From positions 3,038,001 to 3,102,000 of the forward strand of contig NZ_JAJSOO010000001.1 of NCBI RefSeq assembly GCF_029428875.1: a DNA stretch of 64,000 nt, in the 5' to 3' direction. A program made the translations under genes and the position numbers. Position 1 is the first letter of the stretch, and every line of letters begins with the position of its first letter. The notes beneath the pieces were generated by a model. That model was not told the DNA's origin, searched no databases, and saw only the letters and a list, made by a program, of their open reading frames with translations. Source of the DNA: Streptomyces sp. JH34. Lineage in GTDB: Bacteria; Actinomycetota; Actinomycetes; Streptomycetales; Streptomycetaceae. Of the stretch, positions 35,001-47,082 are shown in pieces.

Positions 35001-36995
35001 ATGCGCATCCGCACCGATTTCCCGTACGAGACCACCCACGAGGACCTCTACATCCCCCTGGCCGGGGGCACCCAGCTGTACGCCCGGATCTGGCGGCCGG
35101 TCACCGACGAACCGGTGCCCGCCCTGCTGGAGTACCTGCCCTACCGGCTCAGCGACTGGACGGCGCCGCGCGACTGGCAGCGCCACCCCTGGTACGCGGG
35201 CCACGGGTACGCCTCGGTGCGGGTCGACGTGCGCGGGCACGGCAACAGCGAGGGCATGCCGGGCGACGAGTACGACGCGACGGAGCTCGCCGACGGGGTC
35301 GCCGTCGTGAACTGGCTGTCCCAGCAGGAGTGGTGCTCGGGCCGGGTCGGCATGTTCGGCATCTCCTGGGGCGGCTTCAACTCGCTTCAGATCGCCGCGC
35401 TCGCACCGGAGCCCCTGAAGGCGATCGTGACCGTCTGTTCGGCCGACGACCGCTACGACAACGACGTCCACTACATGGGCGGCTCCGTCCTGGGCGTGGA
35501 CATGCACGCCTGGGCCTCCACCATGCTGGCCTTCGTGTCGCGGCCCCCGGACCCGGCCGACGTGGGCGACGACTGGCGGGACATGTGGCTGCGGCGGCTG
35601 GAGAAGGTCGAACCCCTCATCCACACGTGGCTGGCCCACCAGACCCGCGACGACTACTGGAAGCACGGCAGCGTCTGCGAGGACTACGGCGCCATCCGGG
35701 CGAAGGTCCTGGCGGTGGGCGGCTGGCACGACCCTTACCGCGACACCGTCCTGAGACTCGTCGAGCACCTGGACCCCGGGCAGGTACGCGGACTGATCGG
35801 CCCCTGGTCGCACCAGTACCCCGACCGCGGGCTGCCACCGGGCCCGGCGATCGGCTTCCTCCAGGAGACGCTGCGCTGGTGGGACCAGCACCTCAAGGAC
35901 GAGGACACCGGGGTGATGAACGAGCCCCTGCTGCGGTCCTGGATCAGCGGCTCGCACCGCCCCGCCACGGTCTACGAGACGCTGCCCGGCCGCTGGGTCG
36001 GCGACGCGGCCTGGCCGTCCGAGAACGTCGCTCCGGTCACGTACGGCCTGGAGGGCGGACCGCAGACCGTGCGTTCACCGCAGCAGACCGGGCTGGACGC
36101 GGGCCGCTTCTTCCCGTTCGGCAACGACGCCGACCTGCCGCCCGACCAGCGGGACGAGGACGCCAAATCGGTGTGCTTCGAGTTCCCCGTCACGGACGCC
36201 CCCGTCGAGATCCTCGGCCGCCCCCGCGTGACCCTCCTGGTCCGGATGGACGTACCGCGCGGCCAGGCGATCGCCCGGCTCTGCGACGTGGCCCCGGACG
36301 GGGCCTCCACCCTGGTGACGCGCGGGGCCCTCAACCTCGCCACCCGTCACGGGCGCGACCGCGCGGAGGACTGGCCCGTCGGGCAGACCGAGTACGTGAC
36401 CTTCGAGCTGAACGGCGTCGGGCACACCTTCCCGCCCGGCCACCGGATCAGGCTCGCCGTCTCCTCCTCGTACTGGCCGTGGATCTGGCCCCAGGCCGGT
36501 TCGGCGGGCTTCACGCTCGAGGCGGAGGGCAGCCTCGTCGAGCTCCCGGTGCGCCGGCACACCGAGGACCCGGGCATCACCTTCGGCGAACCGGAGCAGG
36601 CGGAGCCGCTCGGCGTCGTGTATCCGGCCACGCTCGACGAGCAGCGCCCGGAGCGCCTGGTGGTCCGTGACGTCGCCAAGGGCGAATGGCGGCTGGAGGT
36701 CGATCCGCGGTACGGCGGCACGCGTGTCTACCCGGACGGTCTGGAGTTCACCGAGGACGCCCTGGAGACGTACACGGTCCAGCAGGACGACCCGCTGTCG
36801 GCCCGGGCCCGTTCGGACTGGACGATCAGGCTGCACCGGCCGGAGATGTCCTGGGACGTGCGGGTCGAGACCCGCTCGGAGCTGAGCGCGGACGCGGACG
36901 ACTTCATCACCTCCAACGAGGTCGTGTGCAGGGACGGTGACGAGATCGTCTTCCACCGGACCTGGGAGAAGCGGATCCCGCGGACGGCCGGCTGA
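35001..36995 (+). CDS. CocE/NonD-family hydrolase (X-Pro dipeptidyl-peptidase fold)
   Basis: 664 residues. An alpha/beta-hydrolase domain has nucleophile Ser122 in FGISWGGFNSLQ. Expected acid/base partners lie in GWHDPYRDT (Asp) and IGPWSHQYP (His). After about 360 comes the jelly-roll domain of the CocE/X-Pro peptidase fold (FPPGHRIRLAVSSSYWPWIWP). The family cleaves acyl esters or X-Pro peptides. Linked to the POT transporter gene (9-nt gap), which favours a peptide substrate. No signal peptide, so intracellular. Confidence 0.9.
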   Translation: MRIRTDFPYETTHEDLYIPLAGGTQLYARIWRPVTDEPVPALLEYLPYRLSDWTAPRDWQRHPWYAGHGYASVRVDVRGHGNSEGMPGDEYDATELADGVAVVNWLSQQEWCSGRVGMFGISWGGFNSLQIAALAPEPLKAIVTVCSADDRYDNDVHYMGGSVLGVDMHAWASTMLAFVSRPPDPADVGDDWRDMWLRRLEKVEPLIHTWLAHQTRDDYWKHGSVCEDYGAIRAKVLAVGGWHDPYRDTVLRLVEHLDPGQVRGLIGPWSHQYPDRGLPPGPAIGFLQETLRWWDQHLKDEDTGVMNEPLLRSWISGSHRPATVYETLPGRWVGDAAWPSENVAPVTYGLEGGPQTVRSPQQTGLDAGRFFPFGNDADLPPDQRDEDAKSVCFEFPVTDAPVEILGRPRVTLLVRMDVPRGQAIARLCDVAPDGASTLVTRGALNLATRHGRDRAEDWPVGQTEYVTFELNGVGHTFPPGHRIRLAVSSSYWPWIWPQAGSAGFTLEAEGSLVELPVRRHTEDPGITFGEPEQAEPLGVVYPATLDEQRPERLVVRDVAKGEWRLEVDPRYGGTRVYPDGLEFTEDALETYTVQQDDPLSARARSDWTIRLHRPEMSWDVRVETRSELSADADDFITSNEVVCRDGDEIVFHRTWEKRIPRTAG

Positions 36996-37032
36996 CCAGG
37001 GTTATCCCATAACCTTCCGGGCATTACGCCTA

Positions 37033-37082
37033 CTTGAGGTACTGCCGCCGACCGGCGACGCCGACGTACCGTGTTCCTCAAG
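37033..37082 (+). promoter_or_regulatory. Inverted repeat before fumarylacetoacetase gene
   Basis: CTTGAGG (37033-37039) and CCTCAAG (37076-37082) frame the 24-73 nt upstream of the ATG. A smaller palindrome GGTTAT-CCC-ATAACC (37000-37014) lies just upstream. Either could be an operator for a tyrosine-catabolism regulator or a leader hairpin. No regulator gene is adjacent. Confidence 0.3.
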
Positions 37083-37105
37083 CGACTGGAAAGGGGCAGC
37101 GACAG

Positions 37106-38335
37106 ATGCCCGAGCATGGCAGCCCGCTCGATCTGGCCGAGGGCGATCCCTTCGGTCCGCACAACCTTCCGTACGGTGTGTTCTCCATCCCCGGACACCC
37201 CGAGGGCCGAAGGGTGGGAGTCCGCGTCGGCGGACATGTACTGGACGCCGGGGCGGCGGCGCACGCACTCGGTTCGCCGTACGCCAGACTGCTGGCGCAG
37301 CCGAACCTGATGCCGCTGCTGGCGGCGGGGCGCACCGCGTGGCGGGACGTGCGGCGGGCACTGACGGCGTGGGTGACGGTCCCCTCCCACCGCCCGGAGC
37401 TGGAGCCGCTGCTGCACCCGCTGGAGTCGGTGACCCTGCACCTGCCGTACGAGGTCGCGGACTACGTCGACTTCTACGCCAGCGAGCACCACGCCACCAA
37501 CGTGGGGCGGATCTTCCGCCCGGACGGGGCGGCTCTCACGCCCAACTGGAAGCACCTGCCGATCGGTTACCACGGGCGGGCCGGCACGGTCGTCGTCTCC
37601 GGCACGGACGTGGTGCGCCCCTCCGGGCAGCGCAAGGCGCCGTCGGACCCCGTCCCGGTCTTCGGCCCCTCGGTGAAGCTGGACATCGAGGCCGAGGTCG
37701 GCTTCGTCGTGGGCGTCCCCTCGGAGCAGGGGTCCCCCGTGGCCCTCGGCGACTTCCGTGAGCACGTCTTCGGGCTGTCCCTGCTCAACGACTGGTCAGC
37801 GCGGGACATCCAGGCCTGGGAGTACGTGCCGCTGGGCCCGTTCCTCGGCAAGTCCTTCGCGACCTCCGTCTCGGCGTGGGTGACCCCGCTGGAGGCTCTG
37901 GACGCGGCCCGCACGGCTCCGCCGGCCCGTGACGAGGACCTGCTCCCGTACCTGGAGGACGCGGACGACGAGGAGCCGGGCGGCTTCGACATCCGGATCT
38001 CGGTGGAGATCAACGGACAGACGGTCTCCGAGCCTCCGTTCTCCTCGATGTACTGGACCGCGGCCCAGCAGCTGGCGCAGATGACGGTGAACGGTGCCTC
38101 GCTGCGCACGGGCGACCTGTACGGCTCGGGCACCGTCAGCGGTGCGGAGCCCGCTCAGCGCGGCTCCCTGCTCGAGCTCACCTGGAACGGCCGTGACCCG
38201 CTGGAACTGGCCGAGGGCAAGCGGACGTTCCTGGAGGACGGGGACACCGTGACCCTGACCGCCTGGGCGCCCGGTCCGCACGGCACCCGGGTCGGGCTCG
38301 GCGAGGTCACGGGCCGGATCACGGCGCGGCAGTGA
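37106..38335 (+). CDS. Fumarylacetoacetase
   Basis: 409 residues, as in the eukaryotic-type FAH (about 420). The metal and catalytic residues are seen in YVDFYASEHHATNVGRIFRP (Asp, His), DIEAEVGFVVG (Glu pair) and LLNDWSARDIQAWEYVPLGPFLGKSF (Asp, Lys). It hydrolyses fumarylacetoacetate to fumarate and acetoacetate, the last step of tyrosine/homogentisate breakdown. ATG 37106 has AAGGGG about 9 nt upstream. The other pathway genes are not in the window. Overlaps the next gene by 4 nt. Confidence 0.93.
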   Translation: MPEHGSPLDLAEGDPFGPHNLPYGVFSIPGHPEGRRVGVRVGGHVLDAGAAAHALGSPYARLLAQPNLMPLLAAGRTAWRDVRRALTAWVTVPSHRPELEPLLHPLESVTLHLPYEVADYVDFYASEHHATNVGRIFRPDGAALTPNWKHLPIGYHGRAGTVVVSGTDVVRPSGQRKAPSDPVPVFGPSVKLDIEAEVGFVVGVPSEQGSPVALGDFREHVFGLSLLNDWSARDIQAWEYVPLGPFLGKSFATSVSAWVTPLEALDAARTAPPARDEDLLPYLEDADDEEPGGFDIRISVEINGQTVSEPPFSSMYWTAAQQLAQMTVNGASLRTGDLYGSGTVSGAEPAQRGSLLELTWNGRDPLELAEGKRTFLEDGDTVTLTAWAPGPHGTRVGLGEVTGRITARQ

Positions 38336-39003
38336 ACGACGCCGCCCCCACGCTCCCCGAGGAACTGCTGCTGCTCGCCCTGGACCCCGTACGCGGAAAG
38401 CCGTACTGCCGGGGCAGGTTCCTGGAGTACGGCATCGCCGGGGCCGCCCTGGCGGAGCTGGAGCTCCAGGGACGGATCGCCGAGGAACGGGGCCGGGTGG
38501 TGGTCGTGAATCCGCTGGACCCGCCCGACCCGCTGCTCGCGGTGTTCCTGCACAGCCTCCCGCCTCCGGGCAAGGGCGGGTTCCTCTCCGGGGCGTCGGC
38601 CCGGCGCTGGGTGCGGCAGGCGGGGCGGCGGGCCGAGGGGCTGTATCTGGACGCCCTGGTGGAGCGTGGCGTCCTGCGCAGGGAGACCCGCCGCTTCCTC
38701 GGCCTGCTCCCCTACCACCGCCACCCGGCGGGCTCCGCCTCCACGGCGGAACAGGTGCGGCAGCGCTTCGAGGAGTCCCGGGCGGCGGGTCACCCCGACC
38801 GCAGGGGCCGGCTGCTCGCGGCGCTGGCGGCGGCGGTGGAGCTGCCGGCGGTCGTGCGGGGCGGCGACCGCCGCACGCGTGCCGCGACGCGGGCCCTGGT
38901 GCGCCAGGAGTGGCCGGCGCAAGCCGTGCACCGCAATGTGCGCCAGGACAAGGCGTCCCACACCGGTGGCGGGGACGGCGGGGGAAGCGGGGGCGGGGAC
39001 TGA
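38332..39003 (+). CDS. GPP34 (GOLPH3/Vps74-like) family protein
   Basis: 223 residues. Opens LPEELLLLALDPVRGKPYCRGRFLEYGIAGAALAELELQGRI, which is the diagnostic start of GPP34 proteins, PI4P-binding Golgi proteins in eukaryotes. Bacterial members, common in actinomycetes, have no established function. C-terminal Gly/Asp tail. GTG start overlaps the fumarylacetoacetase stop (GTGA), so they are cotranscribed, though no functional link is known. Confidence 0.85.
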   Translation: MNDAAPTLPEELLLLALDPVRGKPYCRGRFLEYGIAGAALAELELQGRIAEERGRVVVVNPLDPPDPLLAVFLHSLPPPGKGGFLSGASARRWVRQAGRRAEGLYLDALVERGVLRRETRRFLGLLPYHRHPAGSASTAEQVRQRFEESRAAGHPDRRGRLLAALAAAVELPAVVRGGDRRTRAATRALVRQEWPAQAVHRNVRQDKASHTGGGDGGGSGGGD

Positions 39004-39154
39004 CCCCGCGGGTCGTCCGCGGCGGGCGCGCCCCGGTGACGCGGGGCGCGGTGGTCAGCGTTACGGCAGGTGGTCACACGTTCGGGGGGACCTCATCGCG
39101 TTCCCTGCGGATACGCTGAGGAGGCCCGCGAGACTGCCTCCCATGGGAGCACTG

Positions 39155-39760
39155 ATGAGCATCGAACCCGAGGCCCCCGAGCCGCGGTGGGCGGTCCCGC
39201 CCGTGGGCGGCTGGACCGCCGATGACCTGGACACACTCCCGAATCTGCCTCCGCACACGGAGCTGATCGACGGGAGTCTGGTTTTCGTGAGTCCGCAGAC
39301 CGTGTTTCATGAGCGTGCGATCGACTACCTCAAGTGGCAACTGCAGTCGCTCGCACCGCTTGAGCTCGAAGTCTTCCGCGAATTCACCATCGACGTCGAC
39401 TTCCAGAACCGGCCCGAACCCGATGTCGTCGTCGTACGTGCGGACGCGGTCGAGAGTCTGCGGCAGACACGGTTCCCCGCGAGCAGTGTGCTGCTCGCTG
39501 TCGAGGTCGTGTCGGACGAGTCCGTCACCCGGGACCGGGAGACCAAGCCCCTGAAGTACGCGCGGGCGAGGATCCCGCACTACTGGCGGGTGGAGAACAA
39601 GGACGGCAGGGCGGTCGTGTACGCCTTCGAGCTGGAGCCCGCCACCGGCGCCTACACCTCGACCGGGATCTTCCACGACCGGATGAAGGTGTCCACGCCC
39701 TTTCCCGTCGATCTCGACCTGACCGCGATCGTCTCACGACGCCGGGCGACCGACAGGTAG
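39155..39760 (+). CDS. Uma2-family protein (PD-(D/E)XK fold)
   Basis: 201 residues. Uma2/DUF820 (PF05685) pattern: LPPHTELIDGSLVFVSPQTVFHERAIDYL, RPEPDVVVV (Asp), LLAVEVVSDESVTRD (Glu) and KPLKYARARIPHYWRVE (Lys/Tyr). The restriction-like active-site residues (Asp, Glu-x-Val, Lys) are present. Such proteins are abundant, multi-copy in streptomycetes, and of unclear role, called putative endonucleases. ATG 39155 has GGGAG at 5 nt; convergent with recQ. Confidence 0.85.
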   Translation: MSIEPEAPEPRWAVPPVGGWTADDLDTLPNLPPHTELIDGSLVFVSPQTVFHERAIDYLKWQLQSLAPLELEVFREFTIDVDFQNRPEPDVVVVRADAVESLRQTRFPASSVLLAVEVVSDESVTRDRETKPLKYARARIPHYWRVENKDGRAVVYAFELEPATGAYTSTGIFHDRMKVSTPFPVDLDLTAIVSRRRATDR

Positions 39761-39787
39761 GGCCGGAGAGCGCGGCCCACCCGAGGA

Positions 39788-41797
<2,010 letters not shown>

Positions 41798-41858
41798 GGT
41801 CGCGCCCGTCCGTCCGTCTTCACCCGTCTACAGCAACCATAGGCGCCGCGTACGACAA

Positions 41859-41894
41859 CGCCGGACGGGCTTGACTTTCCAAGGCCGTCCGGCG
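41859..41894 (-). terminator. Terminator hairpin of the nuoA-N operon
   Basis: Arms 41859-41872 and 41881-41894 pair (10 bp, a G-G mismatch, then CTT with AAG) around an 8-nt loop, 20 nt past the nuoN stop and 62 nt before the recQ start. It is the only strong stem in that gap. Confidence 0.7.
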
Positions 41895-41913
41895 CCGCGG
41901 CGCGTTCCCTTCG

Positions 41914-43578
41914 TTACCGCACGAACACTCCGGCCTGGCTCGCCAGGTCCAGGAAGTACTGCGGGGCCAGGCCGAGCACCAGGGTCACGGCGACCCCGAC
42001 CGCGATCGTGGTCATCGTCAGCGGGGACGGGACGGCGACCGTGGGGCCGTCCGCCTGCGGCTCGCTGAAGAACATCAGGACGATGACCCGGATGTAGAAG
42101 AACGCGGCGATGGCCGACGAGATCACACCGACCACCACGAGCCCGCTCGCGCCGCCGTCCGCCGCCGCCTTGAAGACGGCGAACTTGCCGGAGAAGCCCG
42201 AGGTGAGCGGGATACCGGCGAAGGACAGCAGGAACACCGCGAAGACCGCCGCCGTCAGCGGCGAGCGCCGGCCGAGACCGGCCCACTTCGACAGATGGGT
42301 CGCCTCGCCGCCGGCGTCCCGCACCAGGGTGACGACGGCGAAGGCGCCGACGGTCACGAAGGAGTACACGGCCAGGTAGAAGAGGACGGACGAGATGCCC
42401 TCCGGACTGGCCGCGATGACACCCGCGAGGATGAATCCCGCGTGGGCGATCGAGGAGTAGGCCAGGAGCCGCTTGATGTCGGTCTGGGTGATCGCGACGA
42501 TCGCCCCGCCCAGCATCGTGACGATCGCGACGCCCCACATGACGGGGCGCAGGTCCCAGGTGAGACCGGGCAGCACCACGTAGAGCAGGCGCAGCAGCGC
42601 ACCGAAGGCGGCGACCTTGGTGGCGGCGGCCATGAAGCCGGTGACCGGGGTCGGGGCGCCCTGGTAGACGTCCGGGGTCCACATGTGGAACGGGACGGCG
42701 CCGACCTTGAAGAGCAGGCCCATGAGGATCATCGCCCCGCCGATCAGCAGCAGCGCGTCGTTGCCCATGGTGGAGGCGAGCGCCGGGTCGATCTGCTGGA
42801 CGCTGCCGTCGACGACGTCTCCGATGCCCGCGTACGAGACGGTTCCCGCGTATCCGTAGAGCAGGGCGATCCCGAAGAGCAGGAAGGCCGAGGAGAACGC
42901 GCCGAGCAGGAAGTACTTCACGGCGGCCTCCTGTGACATCAGCCGCTTGCGGCGGGCGACGGCGCACAGGAGGTAGAGCGGGAGGGAGAAGACCTCGAGC
43001 GCGACGAAGAGCGTCAGCAGGTCGTTGGCCGCGGGGAAGACCAGCATGCCCGCCACGGAGAAGAGGGCCAGCGGGAAGACCTCGGTCGTGGTGAAACCGG
43101 CCTTGACCGCGGCCTTCTCCCCGTCGCTGCCGGGCACCGCCCCCGCCTGGGCGGCGAAGGAGTCCACGCGGTTGCCGTGCGAGGCCGGATCGAGGCGCCG
43201 CTCGGCGAAGGTGAAGACGGAGACCACCGAGACGAGCAGGATGGTGCCCTGGAGGAACAGGGCCGGTCCGTCGACGGCGATGGCGCCCATGGCCGCGATG
43301 TGGGCGTTCTTCGCGGCGTAACCGTCGGCGGCGAGCCCGATCACCGCGGCGAACGCCGCCGCGATCGCGACGACCGTAAGGAACACCTGGGTGGTGTAGC
43401 GGGCCCGTCGCGGGACGAACGCCTCCACCAGGATCCCGAGGACGGCGGCACCGACCACGATCAGGACGGGTGCCAGTTGGGCGTACTCGATGGTCGGTGC
43501 GGTGAACCTGTCGCCCGGCGCTGCCGTCGTCACCTCGCCCGCCTTCGTCCACAGGCTGTGGACAGCTGTTGCGCTCAC
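41914..43578 (-). CDS. nuoN: NADH-quinone oxidoreductase subunit N
   Basis: 554-residue antiporter-like membrane subunit. VALEVFSLPLYLLCAV carries the channel glutamate; LLAYSSIAHAGFILAGV the conserved helix break; FKVGAVPFHMWTPDVYQGAP the lysine region. Proton pumping by the membrane arm. GTG start overlaps the nuoM stop (GTGA). Last gene of the complete operon. Confidence 0.95.
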   Translation of the reverse strand: MSATAVHSLWTKAGEVTTAAPGDRFTAPTIEYAQLAPVLIVVGAAVLGILVEAFVPRRARYTTQVFLTVVAIAAAFAAVIGLAADGYAAKNAHIAAMGAIAVDGPALFLQGTILLVSVVSVFTFAERRLDPASHGNRVDSFAAQAGAVPGSDGEKAAVKAGFTTTEVFPLALFSVAGMLVFPAANDLLTLFVALEVFSLPLYLLCAVARRKRLMSQEAAVKYFLLGAFSSAFLLFGIALLYGYAGTVSYAGIGDVVDGSVQQIDPALASTMGNDALLLIGGAMILMGLLFKVGAVPFHMWTPDVYQGAPTPVTGFMAAATKVAAFGALLRLLYVVLPGLTWDLRPVMWGVAIVTMLGGAIVAITQTDIKRLLAYSSIAHAGFILAGVIAASPEGISSVLFYLAVYSFVTVGAFAVVTLVRDAGGEATHLSKWAGLGRRSPLTAAVFAVFLLSFAGIPLTSGFSGKFAVFKAAADGGASGLVVVGVISSAIAAFFYIRVIVLMFFSEPQADGPTVAVPSPLTMTTIAVGVAVTLVLGLAPQYFLDLASQAGVFVR

Positions 43579-45146
43579 TTGGCGGCCTCCACCTCGGGCT
43601 GGGGGTCCTTCTTCTGTACGTCGTGCATGGTGTGCTGGACCGCCGGGTTGACCACGTCGGTCAGCGGCTGCGGGAAGACACCCAGGAAGATCAGCAGGGC
43701 GATCAGCGGAAGGGCCACCGCCAGTTCGCGGACCTTGAGGTCGGGCATGCCCCCGATCCCTTCCCTGACCGGCCCCGTCATCGTCCGCTGGTAGAGGACG
43801 AGGACGTACAGCGCGGCGAGCACGATGCCGACGGTGGCGATGATGCCGGCCACCGGGTACGCGCTGAACGCACCGACCAGGACCAGGAACTCACTGACGA
43901 ACGGGGCGAGGCCCGGCAGCGAGAGCGTCGCCAGTCCGCCGATGAGGAAGGTCCCCGCCAGGAGGGGAGCCACCTTCTGCACCCCGCCGTAGTCGGCGAT
44001 GAGCCGCGAACCCCGCCGGGTGATCAGGAATCCGGCGACCAGCATCAGCGCGGCCGTCGAGAGACCGTGGTTGACCATGTAGAGCGTGGCGCCCGACTGG
44101 CCCTGACTGGTCATCGCGAAGATCCCGAGCACGATGAAGCCGAAGTGCGAGATCGACGCGTAGGCGATGAGCCGCTTGATGTCGCGCTGGCCGACGGCGA
44201 GCAGGGCGCCGTAGACGATGGAGATCAGCGCCAGGACGAGGATCACCGGCGTCGCCCACTTGCTGGCCTCCGGGAACAGCTGGAGGCAGAAGCGGAGCAT
44301 CGCGAAGGTGCCGACCTTGTCGACGACCGCGGTGATCAGGACGGCCACCGGGGTGGTCGCCTCCCCCATCGCGTTGGGCAGCCAGGTGTGCAGCGGCCAC
44401 AGCGGGGCCTTCACCGCGAAGGCGAAGAAGAACCCGAGGAACAGCCACCGCTCGGTGGAGGTCGCCATGTCCAGCGAGCCGTTGGCCCGCGCCGCGGCGA
44501 TCTCCGAGAGCGAGAAGCTCCCCGCGACGACGTAGAGCCCGATGACGGCGGCCAGCATGATGAGCCCGCCGGCCAGGTTGTAGAGGAGGAACTTCACCGC
44601 GGCGTAGCTGCGCTGCGCCGCCGCGTTCTCGTCGCTGCCCGAGTGCGCGCGGTCCCCGAAGCCTCCGATGAGGAAGTACATCGGGATGAGCATGGCTTCG
44701 AAGAGGATGTAGAAGAGGAAGACGTCGGTGGCCACGAAGGACAGGATCACCATCGCTTCGACCATCAGGATCAGGGCGAAGAAGCCCTGAGTGGGACGCC
44801 ACCGGGAGCTGTTCGTCTCCAGGGGATCGGCGTCGTGCCAGCCGGCCAGGATCACGAAGGGGATCAGCAGTGCGGTGAGCGCGAGGAGCGCCACCCCGAT
44901 GCCGTCGACGCCCAGTTCGTAACGGACGCCGAAGTCCTTGATCCAGGCGTGCGACTCGGTGAGCTGGTAGCGGTCACCGCCCGGTTCGAAGCGGGCGAAC
45001 ACGATGCCGGCCAGGACGAGTGTGGCCAGCGAGACGGCCAGGGCGAGCCACTTCGCCGCCGTGCGCCGTGCGGCCGGGACGGCGGCGGTGGCGATCGCGC
45101 CGATCGCCGGGAGCGCCGCCGTCGCTGTCAGGAGGGGAAAGGACAT
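43575..45146 (-). CDS. nuoM: NADH-quinone oxidoreductase subunit M
   Basis: 523-residue antiporter-like subunit with LFEAMLIPMYFLIGGFGD (channel Glu), WLPNAMGEATTPVAVLITAVVDKVG (Lys region) and IAYASISHFGFIVLG. Its ATG lies 4 nt after the nuoL stop. Between helices a short insert (DRAHSGSDENAAAQRSY) follows the LIGGFG motif, a common actinobacterial form. Confidence 0.95.
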   Translation of the reverse strand: MSFPLLTATAALPAIGAIATAAVPAARRTAAKWLALAVSLATLVLAGIVFARFEPGGDRYQLTESHAWIKDFGVRYELGVDGIGVALLALTALLIPFVILAGWHDADPLETNSSRWRPTQGFFALILMVEAMVILSFVATDVFLFYILFEAMLIPMYFLIGGFGDRAHSGSDENAAAQRSYAAVKFLLYNLAGGLIMLAAVIGLYVVAGSFSLSEIAAARANGSLDMATSTERWLFLGFFFAFAVKAPLWPLHTWLPNAMGEATTPVAVLITAVVDKVGTFAMLRFCLQLFPEASKWATPVILVLALISIVYGALLAVGQRDIKRLIAYASISHFGFIVLGIFAMTSQGQSGATLYMVNHGLSTAALMLVAGFLITRRGSRLIADYGGVQKVAPLLAGTFLIGGLATLSLPGLAPFVSEFLVLVGAFSAYPVAGIIATVGIVLAALYVLVLYQRTMTGPVREGIGGMPDLKVRELAVALPLIALLIFLGVFPQPLTDVVNPAVQHTMHDVQKKDPQPEVEAAK

Positions 45147-45150
45147 GTGA

Positions 45151-47070
45151 TCAGACCGCCCTCATCAGCAGGGTCGCGGCGATGAGGACCGCCGCACCGC
45201 CGAACATCGAGACCGCGTAGGAGCGGGCGTAGCCGTTCTGCAGCTTGCGCAGCCGGCCGGAGAGCCCGCCCATCGAGGCGGCCGTGCCGTTGACGACTCC
45301 GTCGACCAGGGTGTGGTCGACGTAGACCAGGGAGCGGGTGAGGTGTTCGCCGCCGCGGACCAGGACCACGTGGTTGAAGTCGTCCTGGAGGAGGTCCCGC
45401 CGGGCCGCCCTGGTGAGCAGGGAACCGCGCGGGGCGACGGCCGGGACGGACCTGCGCCCGTACATGGCCCAGGCGACGGCGACACCGATGACGAGCACCA
45501 CCATGGTGGCGGCGGTGACGGTGGTGGCGCTGACCGGGGCGTGTCCGTGGTCGTGTCCGGTGACGGGCTCCAGCCAGTGCAGGAAGCGGTCGCCGATGGA
45601 GAAGAAGCCTCCGGCGAAGACCGACCCGAAGGCCAGCACGATCATCGGGATCGTCATGGACTTCGGTGACTCGTGCGGGTGGGGCTCGTGGCCCTCGCCC
45701 GCGGCGGAGCCGCCATCGGATGCAGTCGGCTGCCAGCGCTTCTCGCCGAAGAACGTCATCAGCATCACGCGCGTCATGTAGAACGCGGTGATCGCGGCGC
45801 CCAGCAGCGTGACCGAACCGAGGATCCAGCCCTCGGTGCCGCCCTTGGCGAAGGCCGCCTCGATGATCATGTCCTTGGAGAAGAAGCCGGACAGGCCGGG
45901 GAAGCCGATGATCGCGAGGTACCCGAGGCCGAAGGTGACGAAGGTGACCGGCATGAACTTCCGCAGGCCGCCGTACCTCCGCATGTCCACCTCGTCGTTC
46001 ATGCCGTGCATGACCGAACCGGCGCCGAGGAAGAGCCCGGCCTTGAAGAAGCCGTGCGTCACCAGGTGCATGATCGCGAAGACGTAACCGATGGGGCCGA
46101 GGCCCGCGGCGAGGATCATGTAGCCGATCTGCGACATCGTCGACCCGGCGAGGGCCTTCTTGATGTCGTCCTTCGCGCAACCGACGATCGCACCGAAGAG
46201 GAGCGTGACGGCACCCACGACCACGACGACCAGTTGTGCGTCGGGCGCCCCGTTGAAGACGGCGCCGGAGCGGACGATGAGGTAGACGCCGGCGGTGACC
46301 ATGGTGGCGGCGTGGATGAGGGCCGAGACCGGGGTCGGGCCCTCCATCGCGTCACCGAGCCAGGACTGCAGCGGCACCTGGGCCGACTTGCCGCAGGCGG
46401 CGAGGAGCAGCATCAGGCCGATCGCGGTGAGCTTGCCCTCGCTCGTGTCCCCGGTGGCTTCGAACACCGGCCCGAAGGCGAACGTGCCGAAGGTGGTGAA
46501 CATCAGCATGATCGCGATGGACAGGCCCATGTCGCCGACGCGGTTGACCAGGAAGGCCTTCTTCGCTGCGGTGGCCGCGCTGGGCTTGTGCTGCCAGAAG
46601 CCGATGAGCAGGTACGACGCCAGACCGACGCCCTCCCACCCGACGTACAGCAGGAGGTAGTTGTCGGCGATGACCAGGATGAGCATCGCCGCGAGGAAGA
46701 GGTTCAGGTAGCCGAAGAAGCGGCGGCGACGCTCGTCGTGCTCCATGTACCCGACGGAGTAGACGTGGATCAGCGTGCCCACACCCGTGATCAGCAGGAC
46801 GAACGTCATCGACAACTGGTCGAGCTGGAAGGCCACGTCGGCCTGGAAACCCTCGACGGGGATCCAGCTGTACAGGTGCTGGCGCAGGGTGCGGTCCTCG
46901 GCACCCCTGCCCAGCATGTCGGTGAACAGGACGGCACCGATGACGAAGGACGCGGCGGCGAGCGCCGTGCCGATCCAGTGTCCGGCCCGGTCGAGCCGGC
47001 GGCCGCCGCAGAGCAGGACCACCGCTCCGAGCAGGGGCGCCGCGACCAGCAGCGCAATCAGGTTTTCCAC
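45151..47070 (-). CDS. nuoL: NADH-quinone oxidoreductase subunit L
   Basis: 639-residue antiporter-like subunit. [38 protein letters not shown] and [15 protein letters not shown] identify NuoL, with a His/Glu-rich cytoplasmic loop ([11 protein letters not shown] near 470) before the C-terminal lateral-helix region. GTG start 12 nt after the nuoK stop, one of the few intergenic gaps in the operon. Confidence 0.95.
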   Translation of the reverse strand: MENLIALLVAAPLLGAVVLLCGGRRLDRAGHWIGTALAAASFVIGAVLFTDMLGRGAEDRTLRQHLYSWIPVEGFQADVAFQLDQLSMTFVLLITGVGTLIHVYSVGYMEHDERRRRFFGYLNLFLAAMLILVIADNYLLLYVGWEGVGLASYLLIGFWQHKPSAATAAKKAFLVNRVGDMGLSIAIMLMFTTFGTFAFGPVFEATGDTSEGKLTAIGLMLLLAACGKSAQVPLQSWLGDAMEGPTPVSALIHAATMVTAGVYLIVRSGAVFNGAPDAQLVVVVVGAVTLLFGAIVGCAKDDIKKALAGSTMSQIGYMILAAGLGPIGYVFAIMHLVTHGFFKAGLFLGAGSVMHGMNDEVDMRRYGGLRKFMPVTFVTFGLGYLAIIGFPGLSGFFSKDMIIEAAFAKGGTEGWILGSVTLLGAAITAFYMTRVMLMTFFGEKRWQPTASDGGSAAGEGHEPHPHESPKSMTIPMIVLAFGSVFAGGFFSIGDRFLHWLEPVTGHDHGHAPVSATTVTAATMVVLVIGVAVAWAMYGRRSVPAVAPRGSLLTRAARRDLLQDDFNHVVLVRGGEHLTRSLVYVDHTLVDGVVNGTAASMGGLSGRLRKLQNGYARSYAVSMFGGAAVLIAATLLMRAV

Positions 47071-47082
47071 GATTCCGACCCC

